Shown piece by piece: positions 45,824 through 54,847 of a DNA stretch of 64,000 bases. This stretch comes from Streptomyces sp. JB150 (lineage in GTDB: Bacteria > Actinomycetota > Actinomycetes > Streptomycetales > Streptomycetaceae): assembly GCF_011193355.1 (NCBI RefSeq), contig NZ_CP049780.1:507686-571685 (forward strand), written 5' to 3'. Each line of letters opens with the position of its first letter. The stretch's first letter is position 1. Under the pieces are notes generated by a model, which saw only the letters and a program-made list of their open reading frames with translations, had not been told where the DNA came from and searched no databases. Position numbers and translations under genes: made by a program.

Positions 45824-46669
45824 TCAGGCCACGCCGATGACGACCTGCGCGTACCGCTCCTCGCAGACCGCCAGCCGGGCCGTCAGTCCGGCGCGGGTGA
45901 ACGCCTCGACGGCGGCGGGGGCCTGGCGTTCGCTGGTCTCGGTCAGCAGACAGCCGCCGGGGGCCAGCCACCGGGGGGCCTCCGCGGCGACCCGGCGGGC
46001 GATGTCGAGGCCGTCGGCGCCGCCGTCGAGGGCGGTCAGCGGCTCGTGGTCGCGGGCCTCGGCGGGCAGCAGGCCGACCTCGCCGGTGGGGACGTACGGC
46101 ACGTTGGCCGCGAGGATGTCGACCCGGCCGCGCAGGGTGCCGGGCAGCGCATCGAACAGGTCGCCGGTGTACACCCGGCCGCCCGCCGCGGCGAGGTTGC
46201 GGCGGGCGCAGCGCACTGCGGCCGGGTCGATGTCGGCGGCGTGCAGTTCGACCGGGCCGAGCGCGTCGGCCAGGGCGGCGCCGACCGCGCCGGAGCCGCA
46301 GCACAGGTCGACGACGACCCGGGCGCCCGGTGCCTGGGCGAGCGCCTGCTCGACGAGGAACTCGGTGCGGCGGCGGGGGACGAAGACGCCGGGTTCGACG
46401 GTGACGCGCAGACCGCGGAACTCGGCCCAGCCGACGACGAGTTCCAGCGGCAGGCCGGCGACGCGGCGGTCCACCAGGGCGGCGAGTTCGTCCGCGGTGC
46501 GGGCGGCGTCGAGGAGGAGGTCGGCCTCGTCCTCGGCGAAGACGCAGCCCGCGGCGCGCAGCGCGGCGATGACGGACGTACGGGTGGAGGGGGACGCGGC
46601 GAAGTCGCGGGAGGACGAGGCAGCTTCGCGGGACGCGGCGAAGTCGCCGGAGGAGGGAGAAGCGGGCAT
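45824..46669 (-). CDS. HemK-like protein N5-glutamine methyltransferase (putative)
   Basis: A 281-residue SAM-dependent methyltransferase. VVDLCCGSGAVGAALA (SAM loop) and the upstream FVPRRRTEFLVEQAL are of the HemK/PrmC type. The catalytic NPPY is replaced by NVPY, as in the actinobacterial putative N5-glutamine methyltransferase subgroup. The N-terminal ~28 residues contain an imperfect duplication (SGDFAAS / SRDFAAS) that may be unstructured. Start ATG 46669 with AGGG upstream. It could modify release factors or another Gln-containing target. Confidence 0.82.
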   Translation of the reverse strand: MPASPSSGDFAASREAASSSRDFAASPSTRTSVIAALRAAGCVFAEDEADLLLDAARTADELAALVDRRVAGLPLELVVGWAEFRGLRVTVEPGVFVPRRRTEFLVEQALAQAPGARVVVDLCCGSGAVGAALADALGPVELHAADIDPAAVRCARRNLAAAGGRVYTGDLFDALPGTLRGRVDILAANVPYVPTGEVGLLPAEARDHEPLTALDGGADGLDIARRVAAEAPRWLAPGGCLLTETSERQAPAAVEAFTRAGLTARLAVCEERYAQVVIGVA

Positions 46670-46977
46670 GGACCCTGGGCCTTTCGGGAGCCGAAGGGCA
46701 CCCTCGTGTCTCAGCCGAGCCGGCGATCCGCGCCGTGGTGAGGTGAGGGCACCCGAGCCGTCACAGCGGTAATGGGTCTCACCTCCCGGACATCGCACGG
46801 CCGGGTCGCTCCACGGCCGGAGGCCACCCTATCCCACCCGCCCGCAGGATCGGACGCCGGCCGGCCCGAACGGCCAGACGCGGACGGCCTCTTCGGCGTC
46901 CCACGCGCCCGGATGTCCACGGCGCTTCGGCGCCCCGAACGACCAGATGCCTACGGCCGCCTCGGCGTCCCGGCCCG
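46670..46977. repeat. Intergenic region with two imperfect ~70-bp-spaced repeats
   Basis: CCCGAACGGCCAGACGC (from 46866) and CCCGAACGACCAGATGCC (from 46937) begin two imperfect copies that each run on into CTCGGCGTCCC or CTTCGGCGTCCC. No ORF is convincing. The repeats abut the 3' end of the membrane-protein gene. Confidence 0.5.
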
Positions 46978-48012
46978 TCAGACGCCGACCGCCTCCTCGG
47001 CTTCCTCCTCGGCCTCCCGCTTCTCCCCTGCCGGTGCGGCCGGGGCGGCCGGACCGGTGCGGGTGCGCTCGTAGGCGCCCGCGACGGCCGTGACCGCGAG
47101 GCCCGCGACCAGCCAGGCGATCAGCGTGACCACCGTGCGGCCCAGGCCGTCGCCGTCGAAGTAGAGCAGGCTGCGGGTGCCCTCGACGAATCCGGCGCCG
47201 TTCCAGAAGGCGTGCAGGGTGCCGAAGAAGCCGTTCTGCAGCTCGGGCCGGAACAGGCCGCCGGAGCTGGTGAAGTTGAGCATCACGAACAGCACCATCA
47301 TCGCGAGGGTGGTCCAGCGCTTGAGGAAGGTGTGCAGGCCGACGCCGATCAGCAGGATGCCCGCCGAGTAGAGCCAGGCCAGGGCCCAGACGCCGGCGAG
47401 GTCGTGGTGGGCGAGGCGGAAGACCGGCCCGGCGAGCAGCGCGCCGATGCCGCTGACCACGACGGAGACTCCGAGGGTCAGCAGGGCCCGCGACCGCATC
47501 GGCAGGGCGCCGCCCGCGCCGCCGAGCACGGCGACCGAGGCGTAGGAGCCGATGCTCACCGCGATCATCAGGAAGAACAGGCCCTGCCCGGTGGGGTCGT
47601 CGGCGACGGGGGCCGCCACGTCGGTCACCTTCAGCGGGACGCCCTGGCGCTCGGCGACGGGGGCGAAGACCTTCTCGACGGCCATGGCGCCCATGTCGGA
47701 GGCGGCGGTGGCGACGATGACCTCGGGTGCCCGGGCGCTCGGGACGTAGGCGCCGGTGATGTCGCGGGACCGCAGCAGGCCGACGGCCCGGTCCCGGTCG
47801 GGGACGGTGCGTACGTCGAGCGCGTCGCCGGCCTCGTCCTCGACGGACTGGGCGAACACCTTCGCCTCGGGGCCGGTGCCGACGACGGCGACCGGCAGGT
47901 GGTGCGGCTCGGGGGTCACGAAGGCCCCCATGTAGGCGAGGCCCATGCCCACGCACATCAGCAGCGGGGTGATCAGGTGCGTGAGCACATGGCGCAACGC
48001 GGGTGACCGCAT
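46978..48012 (-). CDS. ABC-2/YhgE-type membrane protein
   Basis: A 344-residue protein with one N-terminal helix (ITPLLMCVGMGLAYMGAF), a ~120-residue extracellular domain (LPVAVVGTGPEAKVFAQSV...; DITGAYVPS) and five C-terminal helices, the layout of DUF3533/YhgE-Pip and ABC-2-type permease-like proteins. The C-terminus is Glu-rich (EKREAEEEAEEAVGV). Divergent from a MarR gene with twin operators in between. Likely a drug or stress-responsive membrane component repressed by that MarR. Confidence 0.82.
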   Translation of the reverse strand: MRSPALRHVLTHLITPLLMCVGMGLAYMGAFVTPEPHHLPVAVVGTGPEAKVFAQSVEDEAGDALDVRTVPDRDRAVGLLRSRDITGAYVPSARAPEVIVATAASDMGAMAVEKVFAPVAERQGVPLKVTDVAAPVADDPTGQGLFFLMIAVSIGSYASVAVLGGAGGALPMRSRALLTLGVSVVVSGIGALLAGPVFRLAHHDLAGVWALAWLYSAGILLIGVGLHTFLKRWTTLAMMVLFVMLNFTSSGGLFRPELQNGFFGTLHAFWNGAGFVEGTRSLLYFDGDGLGRTVVTLIAWLVAGLAVTAVAGAYERTRTGPAAPAAPAGEKREAEEEAEEAVGV

Positions 48013-48057
48013 GCCCGGATCCTCCTTCGGTTCGCCAAGCCGCCCCGCGGGGAACTA

Positions 48058-48097
48058 GTTGGCATATACAACTTCGCTTCTAGTTGTACTATACAAC
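48058..48097. promoter_or_regulatory. Twin MarR-type operators
   Basis: GTTGTA-CTA-TACAAC is perfect at 48083-48097. GTTGGC-ATA-TACAAC, with two mismatches in the left arm, is at 48058-48072. Centres are 25 bp apart. They fill the 105-bp gap between the divergent membrane-protein and MarR genes, fitting autoregulation plus control of the membrane protein. Confidence 0.78.
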
Positions 48098-48117
48098 CAG
48101 ATGTGTGAGGGAGGTCC

Positions 48118-48570
48118 GTGACCGTGACGGCAGCCGAGGCCGTGGAGGCCATCCAGCGTGAGATGACGGCGTTCGCGCGCCGCGCCCGGGCCTCGGCCGG
48201 GCGGATGCACCCGGAGCTGTCGCTCGTCTCGTACACCCTGCTCGGCCACCTCGAGGAGCGCGGCGGCTGCCGCGCCACCGACCTGGCGGCGCACTACGCC
48301 CTGGACAAGTCCACCGTGAGCCGCCAGGTGGCCGCCCTGGAACGCGCCGGACTGATCGAGCGCCGCCTCGCCCCGGACGACCACCGCGTACAGGTCCTCC
48401 ACCTCACCGACGCCGGCCGGCAGCTCCTGGCCCGGGTCACCGAGAGCCGCCGCGCCGCGTTCCGCGAGCGGCTGGCCGACTGGCCGGAGGAGGACCTGGC
48501 ACGGTTCGCCGCGTACCTGACCCGGTACAACGCCTGGACGCCTCCGGAGCCCGGCGAGGCGACGACGTAG
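48118..48570 (+). CDS. MarR-family transcriptional regulator
   Basis: A 150-residue MarR protein, GTG 48118 with GTGAGGGAGG upstream. Winged helix GCRATDLAAHYALDKSTVSRQVAALERAGLIERRLAPDDHRVQVLHLT (positions ~55-102) contains the standard DxR wing. It should bind the palindromes at 48058-48097 and respond to a phenolic or drug-like ligand. Divergent from its likely target at 46978. Confidence 0.92.
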   Translation: MTVTAAEAVEAIQREMTAFARRARASAGRMHPELSLVSYTLLGHLEERGGCRATDLAAHYALDKSTVSRQVAALERAGLIERRLAPDDHRVQVLHLTDAGRQLLARVTESRRAAFRERLADWPEEDLARFAAYLTRYNAWTPPEPGEATT

Positions 48571-48755
48571 GCCTGCCGGACCTCCCGGCTCCCTCGAACT
48601 CCCGGAGATCCCGCACTCGCCTGGCGCTTCCGCCTCTCCCCCCAGGGCACCTGCCGCGCAACCAAGCTCCTGGTTCACTCACCCGGACCGACGGGCTGGT
48701 CGAGGCCCGCCACCCGGTTGGCGTCGGCGAGTTCCTGCACGTTCACGAGGCCCAC

Positions 48756-49058
48756 CTATATGCCGTCCACGGTGAGGGCTTCGGCCACGTCCTGGACTGT
48801 GGCCGGCGCGTCGGCGCCGCCGCACTGGTTGAGCGCTCCGCCGAGCGGAATGCCGGCGAGGTCGCCGTGGGCTGCACCGGTGCCGTGGGTGGTGACGCCG
48901 TCGGCACGGGCGCCGGTGTGGTGGTTGGCGCAGGCGGTGCCGAAAGCAGGGGAGAGGAAGTCGCCGGCACCACCGGCCGATGCCGGTCCCGCAGTGCCAA
49001 GGCTTACGCCCACAACGGCCGCAGCAACCCCCATCGTCATCTTCTCGCGCTTGACCAT
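48756..49058 (-). CDS. Chaplin-family protein, apparently cut short by an amber codon
   Basis: From ATG 49058 a signal peptide (GVAAAVVGVSLGTAGPASA) leads into a chaplin domain: GGAGDFLSPAFGTACANHH, then THGTGAAHGDLAGIPLGG and LNQCGGAD with the two conserved cysteines. Chaplins assemble into amyloid fibrils on aerial hyphae. The frame hits TAG at 48756-48758 after ALTVDGI, but stays open to TGA 48675-48677 with VGLVNVQELADANRVAG. The domain itself is complete, so the protein may work. Start is uncertain (ATG 49040 is an alternative). Confidence 0.75.
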   Translation of the reverse strand: MVKREKMTMGVAAAVVGVSLGTAGPASAGGAGDFLSPAFGTACANHHTGARADGVTTHGTGAAHGDLAGIPLGGALNQCGGADAPATVQDVAEALTVDGI

Positions 49059-49161
49059 GTCCGGTTGACGATGCCGCTCACCGGCCGACACTGCCGGGCG
49101 ACGACGCCCTCTCGCAGAACCGGGTCGCGGGCGGTGTCGGCGGCCATCGGGGCGGACACCC

Positions 49162-49872
49162 CTACGCCCCGGCCGCGACCCGCTCCGGTGCGCGCGCCGA
49201 CAGGAACGCGGTGGTGCGGCGCAGGCGGAAGCCCAGGGACTCGTACAGGCGGATGGCGCGCACGTTGTCCGCGCCGGTGTGCAGGAACGGGGTCTCGCCG
49301 CGCTCGCGGATGCCGTGCGCGACGGCGAGGATGAGCCGGCTCGCCAGGCCCTCGCCGCGCACGGAGGGGTCGGTGCAGACCGCGCTGATCTCGGTCCAGC
49401 CCGGCGGGCGCAGCCGCTCCCCGGCCATGGCGACCAGCGCGCCGCCGCGGCGGATGCCGAGGTAGGTGCCGAGTTCGATGGTGCGCGGCAGGAAGGGGCC
49501 GGGCCGGGTGCGGGCCACCAGGTCCAGCATCTCGGGCACGTCGGCGGGGCCGAGGCGGACCGCCTCCGGGTCGGGTGCGGCGGCGAGCCCGGCGTCCACG
49601 TACTGCACGCCCGGCATCCGGAAGGTGACCTCCCAGTCGTCGGGCACGCGGCCCCGGAAGCCGAGCAGGGGTACCTCGGTGCCGGGGCCCGCCAGCGCGG
49701 CCAGGTCCGCCCAGTCGCGTTCGTCCGGCTCCTCGGGCAGGGCCACCCAGGGGGTGACGTCGACCGGGTAGCGCAGGATGCGGCCGTGGCGCTCGGCGAA
49801 GCGGGCGTGCGGGCCGGTGAGCGCGGCGCGCGCCGGGTGGTCGAGGACATGGCCTGCGGTCGGTTCCGGCAT
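49162..49872 (-). CDS. GNAT-family (FR47-like) N-acetyltransferase
   Basis: A 236-residue protein from ATG 49872. The N-terminal ~110 residues form the diverged half typical of FR47-like proteins. The C-terminal GNAT half has ISAVCTDPSVRGEGLASRLI (acetyl-CoA loop R-G-E-G-L-A) and LHTGADNVRAIRLYESLGFRL. Substrate unknown. Monocistronic and divergent from the molybdoenzyme gene. Confidence 0.88.
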   Translation of the reverse strand: MPEPTAGHVLDHPARAALTGPHARFAERHGRILRYPVDVTPWVALPEEPDERDWADLAALAGPGTEVPLLGFRGRVPDDWEVTFRMPGVQYVDAGLAAAPDPEAVRLGPADVPEMLDLVARTRPGPFLPRTIELGTYLGIRRGGALVAMAGERLRPPGWTEISAVCTDPSVRGEGLASRLILAVAHGIRERGETPFLHTGADNVRAIRLYESLGFRLRRTTAFLSARAPERVAAGA

Positions 49873-50044
49873 CGTTCCCGCTCTCCTGCTCCCGCTGCTG
49901 TTCTGCGTCCGGCTTCTGCGTCCGGCGTCCGTATCCGGCTTCGGCTTCCGGCTTCGGCGTCCACAGAGATCAAGAGAGTGTGACCTGCGGCTATTCCCGG
50001 CCCCGGAGGTCGGAGCGGGACAAGGGGCCACGTACCGTTGAACC

Positions 50045-50642
<598 letters not shown>

Positions 50643-50650
<8 letters not shown>

Positions 50651-51413
50651 GATCTCCTCTCCCCCCGCCTTCACTCCCCCGACCCGGTTCGCCATCCCCG
50701 GCCGGATCGCCGTGACCCACCAGGGCGCGAGCGTCTGGCAGACCGCGACCCTCACCGAGATCCGCCGGGAGACCCCGCGCGCGGCCACCTTCCGATTCGC
50801 GGTGCCCGCCTGGGTGGGCCACGTCCCCGGCCAGCACCTCCAGCTGCGGCTGACCGCCGAGGACGGCTACACCGCCCAGCGGCACTACTCGCTGGCGTCC
50901 GCGCCCGACGACTCCGGGCACATCGAGCTGACCCTGGACCACGTCGAGGGCGGCGAGGTCTCCGGCTGGTTCCACAGCGAGGCCCGGCCCGGCGACCGGG
51001 TCGAGGTGCGCGGCCCGGTCAGCGGCTTCTTCGCCTGGCCCGGCGACCGGCCGGCGCTGCTGATCGGCGCCGGGTCCGGCGTCGTACCGCTGATGTCGAT
51101 GGTCCGCCACCACCGGGCGCGAGGGCTGGACGTGCCGCTGCGGTTGCTGGTGTCCGCGCGCAGCCCACAGGAGCTGATCTACGCGCGCGAGTACGGCCCG
51201 GAGACCACGGCCGTGTTCACCCGGAGCGCCCCTGCCGGCATGCCCGTGGGCCGGATGACGGCCGCGCACCTCGAGCCGCTGCTGGCCGAGCAGCCGCCGG
51301 GCGGCTGGGAGGCGTACGTCTGCGGCTCCAACGCCTTCGCCGAGCACGCCACCCGGCTGCTGGTGGCGGCCGGGCAGCCGGTGGACCGCATCCGCGTCGA
51401 GCGGTTCGGCTGA
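50643..51413 (+). CDS. FAD/NAD(P)-binding ferredoxin-reductase-type oxidoreductase
   Basis: A 256-residue FNR-fold protein. RHYSLASAPD is the FAD motif; LLIGAGSGVVPLMSMVRHH is the NAD(P) site; YVCGSNAFAEHATRLL is the C-terminal block. No iron-sulfur domain is fused. GTG 50643 overlaps the molybdoprotein gene by 8 nt, the strongest hint that it is the electron donor for that enzyme. Confidence 0.93.
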
Positions 51414-51555
51414 GCCGTCGCCCGGCTTCGGCCGGGCCTCCGTCCGCCTCCCGCCGGCCCGTCCGGCGCGGCGCGCACCCACGGGAACGAACCCCGCCGG
51501 ACGGGGTACGAGACGCATGTGGGTGCCCGCGCGCGCAGGTGGCGAGGAGGCGGAC

Positions 51556-52137
51556 ATGCGGACCCGGGTGCGCGGCTGGCGCTGGCGGCACAACCCCCTG
51601 CGGCGCCGGTCGGATGTCGTGGAGGCGTGGACGGTACTGGCCGTCACCGTCCTGCTGGCGCTGGGCGCGCCGCTGGCCGGAGCGGTCGCGGCCTGGTGGG
51701 CGCACCAGGACGCGCGGTCGACGGTGGCCGAGCAGCGCGCGGAACGGCAGCGGGTGCAGGCCGAGGTGGTGGGCCGCTCCCCCGGCGGGGTGCCCTTGCA
51801 GGGCGGCCGTGAGTACACGTACCGGGCGACCGTGCGCTGGAGCGATCCCGAGGACGGGTCGCGCACGGCGGTCGCCCGCGTCCCGGCGGGCACCGCGCGC
51901 GGCGAGACGGTCGACGTGTGGTTCGACGGCCGGGGCCGCAACGTGCCCCCGCCACCGGACGCGAACGCCGTCTGGCAGCACACCGTCGCCATGGGCGTCA
52001 GCACGGCCGGGGTGGCGGCCGCTGTGGTGCTGATCGGCCACACCCTGGTCCGCCGCGCGGCACTGCGCCACCGGCTGGCCGAGTGGGAACAGGCGTGGGC
52101 GCGCACCGAGCCGGAGTGGACCCGGCGGAGGGCGTGA
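51556..52137 (+). CDS. Two-helix membrane protein (Rv1733c-like)
   Basis: A 193-residue protein. ATG 51556 with GGCGAGGAGG is chosen over ATG 51517. A basic N-terminus (WRWRHNPLRRRSDVVEAWT) precedes a helix (LAVTVLLALGAPLAGAVAAWW). A ~90-residue outer domain (YTYRATVRWSDPEDGSRTAVARV) and a second helix (AVAMGVSTAGVAAAVVLIG) follow. NPLRRRSDVVEAW is the signature of Rv1733c-type proteins. Function unknown. Confidence 0.82.
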   Translation: MRTRVRGWRWRHNPLRRRSDVVEAWTVLAVTVLLALGAPLAGAVAAWWAHQDARSTVAEQRAERQRVQAEVVGRSPGGVPLQGGREYTYRATVRWSDPEDGSRTAVARVPAGTARGETVDVWFDGRGRNVPPPPDANAVWQHTVAMGVSTAGVAAAVVLIGHTLVRRAALRHRLAEWEQAWARTEPEWTRRRA

Positions 52138-52343
52138 GCGCCGGGCGTGGGCGCTGGGCGTGTGCGCCGGGCGTGGGCAGCGGGCGTGGGCGGCGGCCGG
52201 GCGTGGCGGCCGGAGATCGGCAGAGTCGACCGTTCGACATATCGCACAGCGTCCGGAACGTGGGCAGGCGGTGGCGACCCGTCGTCGCGCGACCGTACGG
52301 TGTGTGATCATCACCGGCCCTCTTCACCCAAGGCGGTCCCTCC

Positions 52344-53312
52344 ATGGCCCTGTTCGACCTCCCGCTCGACGAGCTGCGGGAATACCGCAGCGCGTCCACC
52401 GAGCCCGAGGACTTCGACGCCTTCTGGTCCAAGACCCTCCGGGAAGCACGCGAGCACGACCTGGACGCCCGGTTCGAGCCGGTGGAGACCGGGCTGTCGA
52501 CCGTGCGGGTGTACGACGTGACGTTCGCCGGGTTCGGCGGCCACCCGGTGAAGGGATGGCTCGTGCTGCCCGCCGGCGCGGACGAACCGCTGCCGCTGGT
52601 GGTGGAGTTCGTCGGGTACGGCGGCGGGCGCGGCCTGCCGCACGAGCATCTGCTGTGGGCCTCGACCGGCCGCGCGCACTTCGTGATGGACACCCGCGGC
52701 CAGGGCAGCGCCTGGGGCGGCGGGGGCGGCACCACCGACCCGGTGGGCGGCGGCCCCGCCTTCCCCGGTTTCATGACCCGCGGCATCGACGCCCCGGAGA
52801 ACTACTACTACCGCCGGGTCTTCACCGACGCCGTGCGTGCCGTCGAGGCGGCCCGCTCGCACCCGCTGACCGACGCCTCCCGCACCGTGGCGCTCGGCGC
52901 GAGCCAGGGCGGCGGCATCACCCTCGCCGTCGGCGGGCTCGTGCCGGACCTGGTGGCGGTCGCGCCGGACGTGCCGTTCCTGTGCGACTTCCCGCGCGCC
53001 ACGACGCTGACCGACCGCCACCCGTACCGGGAGATCGGCCTGTACCTGAAGACGCACCGCGGGCGCGCCGAGGAGGCCCGGCGCACCCTGTCCTACTTCG
53101 ACGGTGTGCACTTCGCCGCCCGAGGCCGGGCGCCCGCCCTGTTCTCGGCGGCGCTGGAGGACCAGACCTGCCCGCCCTCGACGGTGTTCGCGGCGTTCAA
53201 CGCCTGGGCCCACGACGACAAGGCGATCGAGGTCTACGAGTTCAACGACCACGAGGGCGGCGGGCCCTACCAGGAGCGGGCCAGGATGCGCTGGCTGCGG
53301 TCCTACGCCTGA
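52344..53312 (+). CDS. Acetyl xylan esterase / cephalosporin-C deacetylase (CE7)
   Basis: A 322-residue α/β-hydrolase of carbohydrate esterase family 7. Ser187 in GASQGGG is the nucleophile, Asp is in ALEDQTCPPST and His in NDHEGGG. The family marker RGQGS is present (MDTRGQGSAWGGGGGTTD). No signal peptide, so it should act inside the cell on acetylated oligosaccharides or similar esters. A GGTCCCTCC-type site lies just before ATG 52344; the true ribosome site is weak. Confidence 0.95.
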   Translation: MALFDLPLDELREYRSASTEPEDFDAFWSKTLREAREHDLDARFEPVETGLSTVRVYDVTFAGFGGHPVKGWLVLPAGADEPLPLVVEFVGYGGGRGLPHEHLLWASTGRAHFVMDTRGQGSAWGGGGGTTDPVGGGPAFPGFMTRGIDAPENYYYRRVFTDAVRAVEAARSHPLTDASRTVALGASQGGGITLAVGGLVPDLVAVAPDVPFLCDFPRATTLTDRHPYREIGLYLKTHRGRAEEARRTLSYFDGVHFAARGRAPALFSAALEDQTCPPSTVFAAFNAWAHDDKAIEVYEFNDHEGGGPYQERARMRWLRSYA

Positions 53313-53339
53313 GCCACCGGGCGCGGGCCGCATCGGGCG

Positions 53340-53424
53340 CCCGCGATCTTCGGCCGCCCGCGATCTTCGGCCGCCCGCGATCTTCGGCCGCCCGCGATCT
53401 TCGGGCGCCCGCGCCCTCCGGGCG
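53340..53424. repeat. Five 17-bp tandem repeats
   Basis: The unit CCCGCGATCTTCGGCCG is repeated three times exactly (53340-53390), once with one change (53391-53407) and once with several (53408-53424). It starts 27 bp after the esterase stop. Likely replication slippage; each unit contains CGATC. Confidence 0.9.
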
Positions 53425-53539
53425 CCCGCCACCCGCGCACGGCCGCACGCTTCCCTCCGGTCCGACCAGTCGGTACGTTCATCGGCGGCCCGGTGCGCAG
53501 CAGCGCGCTCCAGGCTCATCGAGGGACGACGGAGGGTGC

Positions 53540-54706
53540 ATGTCCGAGCGCGAGCCAGAAGTCCACGGCCATTGCGACAGCCGCTTCGCGGCGGTGCGCG
53601 CGGCATTCGAGGAGAACTTCCGCGACCGCGGCGAGCTGGGTGCCGCGGTCGCCGTCACGGTCGACGGGGTGCGGGTGGTCGATCTGTGGGGCGGCTGGGC
53701 CGACCCCGAGCGCACCCGGCGCTGGGAGCGCGACACCGTGGTCAACGTCTGGTCCACCACCAAGGGCCCGGTGGCGCTGTGCGCGCACATCCTCGCCGAC
53801 CGGGGGCTGCTCGACCTCGACGCGCCGGTGGCCGCGTACTGGCCGGAGTTCGCGGCGGCGGGCAAGGAGGGGGTGCTCGTACGGCATCTGCTCTCCCACC
53901 GGGCCGGACTGTCCGGCCCGCGCGAGCCGCACTCCTTCGCCGACCTGTGCGACTGGGAGCTGACCACCGGCCGGCTCGCGGCGATGGCGCCCTGGTGGGA
54001 GCCGGGCACGGTCTCCGGCTATCACGCGCTGACCTTCGGCCATCTGGTCGGCGAGGTGGTGCGCCGGGTGTCCGGGCTGCTGCCGGGCGCCTTCCTGGAG
54101 CGGGAGGTGACCGGGCCGCTCGGCGTCGACTTCACCATCGGCCTGCCCGAGAAGGAGGCCGGACGAGCCGCCCGTCTGGTGCACGCGCCGGCCGCGCCGC
54201 GCGGCGAACAGGCGGCGGTCTTCAGCCAGTTGGCGCCCGCCGCGCTGGCCGCCCTGACCAACCCGGCGGTGGGGGCGCGGGAGGCCTGCACCCCCGAGTG
54301 GCGGGCGGCCGAGATACCCGCGGCGAACGGTCACGGCACCGCGCGGGCGGTCGCCGACCTGTACGGCGTCCTGGCGGGCCGGGGCGCCCTCGGCGGGCGT
54401 CGCGTGCTGTCCGCCGAGGCGGCCGAGCGGGTGCGCGAGGGCCAGGGCCCGTGCCGGGACCTCGTGCTGGGCGCCGGGTTCGAGCGGGAGACGGAGGTCG
54501 GGCTCGGGCTGTGGCTGAGCGGCGCGAACGGCTCGTACGGGCCGAACCCGCGCGCCTTCGGCCATGACGGCTTCGGCGGTTCCTGCGGGCTGGCGGACCC
54601 GGAGGCGGGGGTCTCGCTGGGCTATGTGATGAACCGTATGGGCCCGCGCATCGCGGACGACCCGCGGAAGATGGCGCTGGTGGAGGCCGTGTACAGCGCC
54701 CTGTGA
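53540..54706 (+). CDS. Serine hydrolase, class C β-lactamase fold (EstB-like)
   Basis: A 388-residue penicillin-binding-protein-like hydrolase. ATG 53540 with GGAGGGTGC. Ser72-x-x-Lys75 (STTK) is the catalytic motif; Tyr in VSGYHA and the GHDGFGG near the C-terminus fill the other sites. No signal peptide; these proteins are usually esterases or D-aminopeptidases, not resistance enzymes. Monocistronic, with the GntR gene downstream. Confidence 0.92.
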   Translation: MSEREPEVHGHCDSRFAAVRAAFEENFRDRGELGAAVAVTVDGVRVVDLWGGWADPERTRRWERDTVVNVWSTTKGPVALCAHILADRGLLDLDAPVAAYWPEFAAAGKEGVLVRHLLSHRAGLSGPREPHSFADLCDWELTTGRLAAMAPWWEPGTVSGYHALTFGHLVGEVVRRVSGLLPGAFLEREVTGPLGVDFTIGLPEKEAGRAARLVHAPAAPRGEQAAVFSQLAPAALAALTNPAVGAREACTPEWRAAEIPAANGHGTARAVADLYGVLAGRGALGGRRVLSAEAAERVREGQGPCRDLVLGAGFERETEVGLGLWLSGANGSYGPNPRAFGHDGFGGSCGLADPEAGVSLGYVMNRMGPRIADDPRKMALVEAVYSAL

Positions 54707-54768
54707 CGCGACCGGAGGGGCGGTCCGCGCGGTGCGGTTTCGGCCGAACCGCCGGGCCGCCCTTCCCA

Positions 54769-54784
54769 ACTGGTTTAGACCAAT
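54769..54784. promoter_or_regulatory. dre-like GntR operator
   Basis: ACTGGTTTAGACCAAT, close to the DasR consensus built on ACTGGTCTAGACCAGT, lies 63 bp upstream of the GntR gene start. It could be a DasR site or an autoregulatory site for the HutC-type regulator itself. Confidence 0.65.
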
Positions 54785-54847
54785 GCTAGATGTGGTGGCG
54801 CAATGAGCCCGCGTGGCTACGGCACGTCACCAACAGGAGGGCGCGGC

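Noticed and set aside
53340..53424. CRISPR array
   Set aside because: The 17-bp units are directly abutting with no spacers.
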